Shown here in pieces: positions 58,382-64,000 of a stretch of 64,000 nucleotides of DNA. The DNA is from an uncultured Prevotellaceae bacterium (lineage in GTDB: Bacteria; Bacteroidota; Bacteroidia; Bacteroidales; Bacteroidaceae): positions 49,929-113,928 of the forward strand of contig CALDLA010000100.1 in NCBI GenBank assembly GCA_937898415.1, given 5' to 3'. The position numbers and the translations under genes are program-made. Position 1 is the stretch's first letter. Every line of letters starts with the position of its first letter. A model generated the notes under the pieces. That model ran no database searches. It saw only the letters and a program-made list of their open reading frames with translations, and was not told the DNA's origin.

Positions 58382-59842
58382 ATGGATGCCATTGAAGTTA
58401 AGAACGTCAGCAAGAACTACGGCCGGGTGAAGGCACTCGACGATGTGTCGTTCTTTGTCGGCAAGGGCGAGGTGTTCGGACTCATCGGCCCTGATGGTGC
58501 GGGCAAGACGTCGATGTTCCGCATTCTCTGTTCGCTGCTGCTGCCAGAGACGGGGACGGCAAGCGTGGATGGTTTCGACGTGGTTAGGCAGATGCGACAG
58601 GTGCGCTGCCGTGTGGGCTATATGCCGGGCAAGTTCTCGCTCTATCAGGACCTGACCATCGAGGAGAACCTGAAGTTCTTCGCCACGCTCTTCGGCACCA
58701 CTGTCGAGGAGGGCTACGACAGCATCAAGGCCATCTACTCGCAGATAGAACGGTTCAAGGACCGCAAGGCGGGGGCACTCTCAGGCGGCATGAAACAGAA
58801 ACTGGCATTGAGTTGTGCGCTGGTACACAGTCCGAGTGTACTCTTCCTCGACGAGCCGACGACGGGCGTTGACCCCGTAAGCCGCAAGGAATTCTGGGAG
58901 ATGCTCCTGACGCTGAAGGAGCGCGGCATCACCATCATGGCCTCTACGCCCTATCTCGACGAGGTGCGCTGCTGTGAGCGCGTGGCATTTCTCGACCACG
59001 GGCGCATCAGGGGCATCGACACGCCGGAGGTTATCCTCGACCGCTTCAAGAACATCTTCAATCCTCCTGGAATAGAGCATGAGAAAACTACAGAGAAAAT
59101 AGACGAGAACGTGATAGAAGTATCGCATTTAGTGAAGGCCTTCGGCACGTTCCATGCCGTCGATGACATCAGTTTCAGCGTGAAGCGGGGCGAGATTTTC
59201 GGCTTCCTCGGAGCCAACGGAGCAGGTAAGACCACCGCCATGCACATGCTCACTGGACTGAACCAGCCCACCAGCGGCACGGGCACCGTGGCTGGCTACG
59301 ACATCCGCACCCAGCACGAAGAAATCAAGCAGCACATCGGCTATATGTCGCAGAAATTCTCGCTTTACGAAGATCTGACCGTCAGCGAGAATATCCGTCT
59401 CTTTGCAGGCATCTACGGCATGAAGGACGATGACATCCGTCGCAAGACCGATGAACTCATGGAACGCCTGAAGTTCACGGAGCACAAGCACGACCTCGTG
59501 GGCTCGCTGCCACTGGGCTGGAAACAGAAACTGGCCTTCTCGGTGAGCATCTTCCACGAGCCGGGCGTGGTGTTCCTCGACGAACCGACGGGCGGTGTAG
59601 ATCCTGCTACGCGTCGCCAGTTCTGGGAACTCATCTACGACGCGGCCAGTCGCGGCATCACCGTCTTCGTGACGACGCACTACATGGACGAGGCGGAATA
59701 TTGCGACCGTATCTCCATCATGGTCGATGGAAAAATCAGCGCCCTCGGAACGCCCGACGAACTGAAACGGCGTTTCCATCAGCCCGACATGGACCATGTG
59801 TTTACTTATCTGGCACGACAGGCCACACGCAGCAGCGATTAA
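58382..59842 (+). CDS. ABC transporter ATPase with two nucleotide-binding domains (YbhF-like)
   Basis: 486 residues from MDAIEVKNVSKNYGRVKALD (58382). Domain 1: Walker A GPDGAGKTS, signature LSGGMKQKLALSCALVHSP, Walker B VLFLDEPTTGVDP. Domain 2 (from about 245): Walker A GANGAGKTT, signature changed to LPLGWKQKLAFSVSIFHEP, Walker B VVFLDEPTGGVDP with THYMDEAEYCDRI. The second signature lacks the normal SGG, a common but notable asymmetry. It powers the two ABC-2 permeases that follow. Confidence 0.92.
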   Translation: MDAIEVKNVSKNYGRVKALDDVSFFVGKGEVFGLIGPDGAGKTSMFRILCSLLLPETGTASVDGFDVVRQMRQVRCRVGYMPGKFSLYQDLTIEENLKFFATLFGTTVEEGYDSIKAIYSQIERFKDRKAGALSGGMKQKLALSCALVHSPSVLFLDEPTTGVDPVSRKEFWEMLLTLKERGITIMASTPYLDEVRCCERVAFLDHGRIRGIDTPEVILDRFKNIFNPPGIEHEKTTEKIDENVIEVSHLVKAFGTFHAVDDISFSVKRGEIFGFLGANGAGKTTAMHMLTGLNQPTSGTGTVAGYDIRTQHEEIKQHIGYMSQKFSLYEDLTVSENIRLFAGIYGMKDDDIRRKTDELMERLKFTEHKHDLVGSLPLGWKQKLAFSVSIFHEPGVVFLDEPTGGVDPATRRQFWELIYDAASRGITVFVTTHYMDEAEYCDRISIMVDGKISALGTPDELKRRFHQPDMDHVFTYLARQATRSSD

Positions 59843-59854
59843 TATCGGAAGATT

Positions 59855-60913
59855 ATGAAACAGTTTATATCATTCGTCATCAAAGAAGCCCGCCACATCC
59901 TGCGCGACAAGCGCACGATGCTCATCCTCTTCGGCATACCCGTCGTGATGATGTTGCTCTTCGGCTTTGCCATCACCACGGACGTGAAGAACGTGCGCAC
60001 CATCGTGGTCACCTCGCAGACGGACCACCTGACGCAGGCTGCCGTAGAAAGACTGGCGCAGTCGGAATACTTTACCATCACCCAGACAGCCAGCACACCT
60101 GAGGAGGCTGAACGGCTCATCCGCAGACAGAAGGCAGATATGGCCGTGGTCTTTGCACACGACTTTGCCAGCAAGAAGAACGGCATGCAGATAATAGTCG
60201 ATGGCTCCGACCCCAACATGGCACAGCAATGGACCAACTACGCACAAAGCATACTGACGAACAGACAGGGAGGAATGGTGAACGCCAAGATGCTCTACAA
60301 CCCGCAGATGAAGTCGGCCTACAACTTCGTGCCTGCCATCATGGGTATGCTACTGATGCTCATCTGTGCCATGATGACCTCCATCTCCATCGTCCGTGAG
60401 AAGGAGAAGGGTACCATGGAGGTGCTGCTCGTGTCGCCCGTGCGTCCGCTGATGGTTATCATTGCCAAAGCCGTACCCTATCTGGTACTCGCCTTCGGCA
60501 TCCTCATCACCATCCTGCTGATGGCTCGCTATGTGCTGGATGTACCGCTACAGGGGTCGCTGTCCTGGATTCTGGCCGTCTCCACCCTCTATATCATGCT
60601 GGCCCTCTCGCTGGGGCTGCTCATCTCGAATGTGGCACAGACGCAACTCGTGGCCCTGTTGCTCTCGGCCATGGTGCTGCTGATGCCTGTGGTGATGCTC
60701 TCGGGCATGATATTCCCAGTGGAGTCGATGCCTGCCGTGCTGCAATGGATTGCCGCCGTGGTGCCGCCACGCTACTACATCGAAGCCATGCGCAAGCTGA
60801 TGATTATGGGCGTAGGCATCGACGAGGTGATGAAAGAGGTGAGCATCCTCGCGTTGATGACCATCGTCTTCCTGACCATCGCCCTGAAGAAGTTTAACGT
60901 AAGACTGGAGTAA
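59855..60913 (+). CDS. ABC-2 type permease (YbhS-like), first
   Basis: 352 residues. One N-terminal membrane helix (MLILFGIPVVMMLLFGFAIT), a ~140-residue periplasmic domain, then five C-terminal helices containing SIVREKEKGTMEVLLVSPVR, the ABC-2 consensus loop, and MIFPVESMPAVLQWIAAVVP. It starts 12 bases after the ATPase stop. Confidence 0.9.
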   Translation: MKQFISFVIKEARHILRDKRTMLILFGIPVVMMLLFGFAITTDVKNVRTIVVTSQTDHLTQAAVERLAQSEYFTITQTASTPEEAERLIRRQKADMAVVFAHDFASKKNGMQIIVDGSDPNMAQQWTNYAQSILTNRQGGMVNAKMLYNPQMKSAYNFVPAIMGMLLMLICAMMTSISIVREKEKGTMEVLLVSPVRPLMVIIAKAVPYLVLAFGILITILLMARYVLDVPLQGSLSWILAVSTLYIMLALSLGLLISNVAQTQLVALLLSAMVLLMPVVMLSGMIFPVESMPAVLQWIAAVVPPRYYIEAMRKLMIMGVGIDEVMKEVSILALMTIVFLTIALKKFNVRLE

Positions 60914-60916
60914 GCC

Positions 60917-61996
60917 ATGACACTGAAATATCTCATACAAAAGGAGTTCCTGCAGATCAGGCGCAATGCGTTCCTGCCCAAGCTCATCATCATGTTTCCT
61001 ATCGTCATCATGTGCGTGATGCCATGGGTGATGCAGATGGAGGTGAAGAACATCGTGGTAGATGTGGTTGACAACGACCGCTCCACCCGTTCGCAGCAGA
61101 TTGTCCACAGCATCGAGGCCAGCGACTATTTCATCTCGGGCGGTCAGAAGGCCACTTATCGTGATGCGCTCGCAGAGATAGAACACGGCAAGGCCGACGT
61201 GGTGCTGGTTATCCCTCAGAACTACGGAAAAGATCTGGAAATGGGTAAGATGCCACAGGTGTTGATTGCTGCCAATGCCGTGAATGGCACCAAGGGCTCG
61301 ATGGGCAGCGCCTATCTCTCGCAGATAGTCACCCACTCAGTCCCGTATGCTTCGATACTATCGCAGCCCTCCATCCTCCTGCTCTACAACCAACATCAGA
61401 ACTACAAGCTATATATGATTCCCGCCCTGCTGGCTATCGTGATGATGCTGATGACCGGCTTCCTGCCAACGCTCAACATCGTGGGCGAGAAGGAAGCGGG
61501 CACCATCGAGCAAATCAATGTCACCCCCGTCTCAAAATGGGCGTTTATCCTTGCCAAACTCATTCCCTATTGGCTCATTGCCCTCTTCGTCATCACCGTC
61601 TGCCTGCTACTGTCGTTGGCCATCTACGGCATCACACCCGCCGGTCCCCTGTGGCTCATCTACCTGCTCGCCATGCTGTTGGCCCTATTTTTCTCGTCGT
61701 TCGGACTCATCATCTCCAACTACAGCGACACCATGCAGCAAGCCGTCTTCGTGATGTGGTTCTTTGTGGTGTGCATCATGCTGCTTTCGGGACTTTTCAC
61801 CCCCACGCGCTCCATGCCCCAGTGGGCCTATCTTACCACCTACGTCAATCCCATGCACTACTTCATCGATGCCATCCGCACCGTCTTCATCCGCGGCGGC
61901 ACCCTGCAACATGTTTGGCATCAGATTGTAGCCCTCTTCGCAATAGGTGTATTTATGGCCTCGTGGGCCGCGCAGAGTTACAAGAAAAACAGCTAA
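60917..61996 (+). CDS. ABC-2 type permease (YbhR-like), second
   Basis: 359 residues, same topology as its neighbour: MLLPFPIV-like first helix region (FLPKLIIMFPIVIMCVMPWV), periplasmic domain, and five helices with LNIVGEKEAGTIEQINVTPV and LFTPTRSMPQWAYLTTYVNP. The pair forms the heterodimeric membrane part of a YbhGFSR-type exporter; the substrate is unknown. It starts three bases after the first permease. The AraC gene at 61998 converges one base downstream. Confidence 0.9.
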   Translation: MTLKYLIQKEFLQIRRNAFLPKLIIMFPIVIMCVMPWVMQMEVKNIVVDVVDNDRSTRSQQIVHSIEASDYFISGGQKATYRDALAEIEHGKADVVLVIPQNYGKDLEMGKMPQVLIAANAVNGTKGSMGSAYLSQIVTHSVPYASILSQPSILLLYNQHQNYKLYMIPALLAIVMMLMTGFLPTLNIVGEKEAGTIEQINVTPVSKWAFILAKLIPYWLIALFVITVCLLLSLAIYGITPAGPLWLIYLLAMLLALFFSSFGLIISNYSDTMQQAVFVMWFFVVCIMLLSGLFTPTRSMPQWAYLTTYVNPMHYFIDAIRTVFIRGGTLQHVWHQIVALFAIGVFMASWAAQSYKKNS

Positions 61997-61997
61997 A

Positions 61998-62819
61998 TTA
62001 CTCCCTTTTCGGCTGCAGGCTCTGGCGGTAGTCGCTGGGCGACTGGCCGAGGTGCTTGGAGCAGTAGCGGCTGAAATGGGAGAGCGATGAGAAATCCATC
62101 AGTTCGGCTATCTGGGTGAGCGACAGACGCTCGTCGCCCAGATAGTTTTTCAGTATGGGTACGGTGTGGCGGTGGATGTACGAGCTGACGCTGTGGCCTG
62201 TCACGCGCTTAATGGTGGCAGAAAGGTATTTGGGTGACACATTCAGCCGCTCTGCATAGTAGCTCACATCGCGCTCTGTTCGGCTGATGCCAGTAGCAAG
62301 CAGAGCCATCAGTTGTTTTACGATGTAGGCTGTGCGGTCGGTATGCGTATCGGTGGCGTCGCGCTGGGCGTGCGGCTCGAAGATGTCGTACATCATCGTC
62401 AGGCAGAGGCTCCCCATCAGTTCTTGGTAGAACTGCAAATGGCGGTCGTCCATGCGGTCGCGCAGGCGGTGGAAGTCTGCCAGCAGGATGGCAGCCTGCT
62501 CATCCGTTAGCGAGATGACAGGATCGTGGTTCAGCGAAATACTGCCCCCGATGCTATAGTTGTTCGACGGCAACAGGTTCTGCAGGAACTTGTAGTCGGC
62601 GGCGAACCACTCCACCCGCATATCATCATGCGCCGCGAGGTTGCTGACACGGGCAGGCATCGGTATCACCACCAGGTCGTTCTTCGTGATATGGTAGCAC
62701 CGCTCGTTGAACACAAAGCTGCCCTCGCCCGCCGTACACAACAGGTGCATGCAAGTGTCGCTCAGTTCCTTGGCATTCATGCCGTAGAAGTCGGTGGAAT
62801 ACTGAAAATCTATCTTCAT
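61998..62819 (-). CDS. AraC family transcriptional regulator
   Basis: 273 residues. N-terminal cupin-like domain (GEGSFVFNERCYHITKNDLV), C-terminal AraC helix-turn-helix pair (DVSYYAERLNVSPKYLSATI, RLSLTQIAELMDFSSLSHFS). The -7 element TAATTTTG (complement of 62839-62846) lies about 20 bases upstream. It is divergent from the flavodoxin/aldo-keto reductase genes and is their likely regulator. Confidence 0.88.
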   Translation of the reverse strand: MKIDFQYSTDFYGMNAKELSDTCMHLLCTAGEGSFVFNERCYHITKNDLVVIPMPARVSNLAAHDDMRVEWFAADYKFLQNLLPSNNYSIGGSISLNHDPVISLTDEQAAILLADFHRLRDRMDDRHLQFYQELMGSLCLTMMYDIFEPHAQRDATDTHTDRTAYIVKQLMALLATGISRTERDVSYYAERLNVSPKYLSATIKRVTGHSVSSYIHRHTVPILKNYLGDERLSLTQIAELMDFSSLSHFSRYCSKHLGQSPSDYRQSLQPKRE

Positions 62820-62934
62820 ATTGTCGCTGTTTACAGCGCAAAATTACACATTATTTATTATATAAACGAACGAATGCAGCAAAATATGAAAATCCTGACG
62901 CATTTTGTGCAACAATGATTTCAAAAAATCGTCG

Positions 62935-63054
62935 TACCTTTGCAGCGTGATTTTGAATCACGTCGCGAAGTCAGGCTGCGCCTCGGCATAAAGCGAGCTT
63001 TCTGCACTCGGCTTGCACTGACTTTGTCACTGTCGAAACAAACTACATCGAAAT
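62935..63054 (+). promoter_or_regulatory. Promoter and structured leader of the flavodoxin gene
   Basis: -7 box TACCTTTG at 62935-62942. The ~105-base leader contains the palindrome CGTGATTTTGAATCACG (62946-62962) and a longer AAGTCAG/CTGACTT pair (about 62968 and 63018) enclosing a GC-rich CTGCGCCTCGGCATAAAGCG stretch that recurs in Bacteroidales leaders. A leader regulator or repeat is possible. Confidence 0.5.
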
Positions 63055-63684
63055 ATGAATATCAAAAGTATCATCACAGCCGTACTGGCACTGCTCGCAT
63101 CGACGGCGTGCAGCGGCAACAAACAACAAACAAAGTTAGAAACATCAAACGAAACAGCAGTTATGGCAAATGACAGTAAGGCATTGGTAGTGTTCTTCTC
63201 GCATGCGGGAGATAACTACTCAGTAGGAAACATCGAGGTGGGCAACACGAAGATTGTGGCCGACTACATCACGGAAATGACGGGTGCGGAGCAGTTCGAA
63301 ATCGTGACCCACAAGTACGACGGAATGGCTTATAACCCGCTGATTGAACTGGCCAAGAAGGAGGCGAAGAACGGGAAGTTGCCGGAGTATGAGGGCGACA
63401 TCGACCTCGCGGGTTACGATGTGGTGTTCATCGGCGGTCCCGTGTGGTGGGGCACCTATCCGCAGGTGATGTTCACGTTCTTCAAGAAGCATGCGAACGA
63501 CCTGAAGGGCAAGACTGTTATCCCCTTCACTACTCACGAGGGCAGCGGACTGGCCAGTTGCGTGGAAGATGTAAAGGAAGCCTTCCCTGATGCTAACGTC
63601 ACGAAGGGTTTCAGCATCTACGGCCACGAGGTGCGCACGAATAAGGCAAAAGTTGAGAAGTGGCTGCAAGGATTAGGATATTAA
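63055..63684 (+). CDS. Flavodoxin-type lipoprotein
   Basis: 209 residues. Lipoprotein signal MNIKSIITAVLALLASTAC (Cys at about 19), a Lys/Gln-rich linker, then a flavodoxin domain: ALVVFFSHAGDNYSVGNIEV (FMN-phosphate loop) and YDVVFIGGPVWWGTYPQVMF (aromatic FMN contact). The periplasmic anchoring is unusual for flavodoxins but common among Bacteroidales. The aldo-keto reductase starts 12 bases later. Confidence 0.85.
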   Translation: MNIKSIITAVLALLASTACSGNKQQTKLETSNETAVMANDSKALVVFFSHAGDNYSVGNIEVGNTKIVADYITEMTGAEQFEIVTHKYDGMAYNPLIELAKKEAKNGKLPEYEGDIDLAGYDVVFIGGPVWWGTYPQVMFTFFKKHANDLKGKTVIPFTTHEGSGLASCVEDVKEAFPDANVTKGFSIYGHEVRTNKAKVEKWLQGLGY

Positions 63685-63696
63685 AACAATACAAAT

Positions 63697-64000
63697 ATGG
63701 AGTACATCAGATTATCAAACGGAGTGGAGATGCCGTTGCTGGGCTACGGCGTGTTTCAGGTGAGTCCTGACGAGTGTGAACGATGCGTGACGGATGCGCT
63801 GAGCGTGGGCTACAGACTCATCGATACGGCGCAGGCTTACCAGAACGAGGAGGGTGTGGGCGCGGCTTGGCGCAAGAGTGGAATCAAGCGCGAAGACTTG
63901 TTCCTCGTGACGAAGGTGTGGATCTCGAACGCTGGCGAGGAGCGCGCCTACAAGAGCATCGACGAGAGCCTGCGCAAGTTGCAGACGGAGTACATCGACC
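63697..64000 (+). CDS. Aldo/keto reductase, 3' end outside window
   Basis: From the ATG at 63697 the frame reads MEYIRLSNGVEMPLLGYGVF, LIDTAQAYQNEEGVGAAWRK, FLVTKVWISNAGEERAYKSI, and stays open to the window end (101 residues visible). These are the N-terminal strands and the catalytic Asp-Tyr region (DTAQAY) of NADPH-dependent aldo/keto reductases (2,5-diketogluconate reductase-like). It is the second gene of the flavodoxin operon. Confidence 0.88.
   Translation, partial: MEYIRLSNGVEMPLLGYGVFQVSPDECERCVTDALSVGYRLIDTAQAYQNEEGVGAAWRKSGIKREDLFLVTKVWISNAGEERAYKSIDESLRKLQTEYID

Noticed and set aside
1..64000. tRNA, rRNA, riboswitch or prophage modules
   Set aside because: Read for cloverleaf ends, conserved rRNA segments and phage gene runs; none was convincing by eye. 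A tRNAscan or Rfam search would settle this.

Overview
The window looks like a chromosomal segment of a gut or rumen Prevotella-type Bacteroidales. Three things point there. Many genes are preceded by the Bacteroidales -7 element TAnnTTTG(C). Lipoproteins, BspA-type leucine-rich-repeat/GLUG surface proteins and FadL and TolC family outer-membrane proteins are frequent. The intergenic filler repeats are of a kind I know from this order. I saw no rRNA, tRNA, intact insertion sequence, prophage or CRISPR array.

Layout. 0-1.2 kb: a divergent SpoIIM-like/RDD membrane pair. 1.2-7.9 kb (minus): one operon with an unknown 556-aa protein, a glycyl-radical-enzyme activase, a GH31 alpha-glycosidase and an Xaa-Pro aminopeptidase. 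8.0-12.8 kb (plus): an ECF sigma factor, a single-pass membrane protein that is a candidate anti-sigma factor, and four envelope or secreted proteins of unknown function. 12.8-13.1 kb: a concentric inverted-repeat element. 13.1-17.8 kb (minus): a glycyl radical enzyme that best fits trans-4-hydroxy-L-proline dehydratase (HypD), a second Xaa-Pro aminopeptidase and an HExxH lipoprotein. Together with the activase operon this suggests use of collagen- or hydroxyproline-type peptides. 17.9-25.4 kb: housekeeping genes (malate dehydrogenase, gamma-carbonic-anhydrase-like protein, metallophosphoesterase, Kdo transferase, gltX, 7TM-HD phosphodiesterase). 25.6-27.2 kb: a FadL-type porin.

27.2-28.2 kb is a non-coding kilobase carrying four arrays of three palindromes each. 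The palindrome sequence differs from array to array, but the centre-to-centre spacing is always 22 bp. A fifth array with four palindromes and the same spacing lies at 39.55-39.62 kb. This is the best candidate here for something undescribed.

28.2-37.4 kb (minus) is a tandem array with a ~4.28-kb period. Each full unit is a giant GLUG/BspA-like secreted protein followed by a 56-aa peptide gene; the last unit is reduced to an N-terminal fragment. 37.4-40.5 kb is a decay zone: a YoeB/RelE-like toxin cut short behind an intact antitoxin, a fimbrillin-like lipoprotein, a VapC relic, an integrase fragment and two inverted copies of a ~101-bp element. 40.8-55.1 kb carries DUF362, MFS, nitroreductase, MBL-fold, flavodoxin, acetyltransferase, SDR, thioesterase and DUF1349 genes around a 1438-aa secreted multidomain protein that is probably a glycosidase. 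55.1-62.8 kb is a TolC/HlyD/ABC/ABC-2 efflux operon (YbhGFSR-like) between two AraC regulators. 63.1-64 kb begins a flavodoxin/aldo-keto reductase operon.

A second theme is intergenic repeat sequence that has become part of reading frames. A GC-rich palindromic element lies in frame in the activase and in one of the giant proteins, and the paralogue of the giant protein keeps the empty site. Low-complexity filler appears to lie in frame in the Kdo transferase, metallophosphoesterase and MFS genes.
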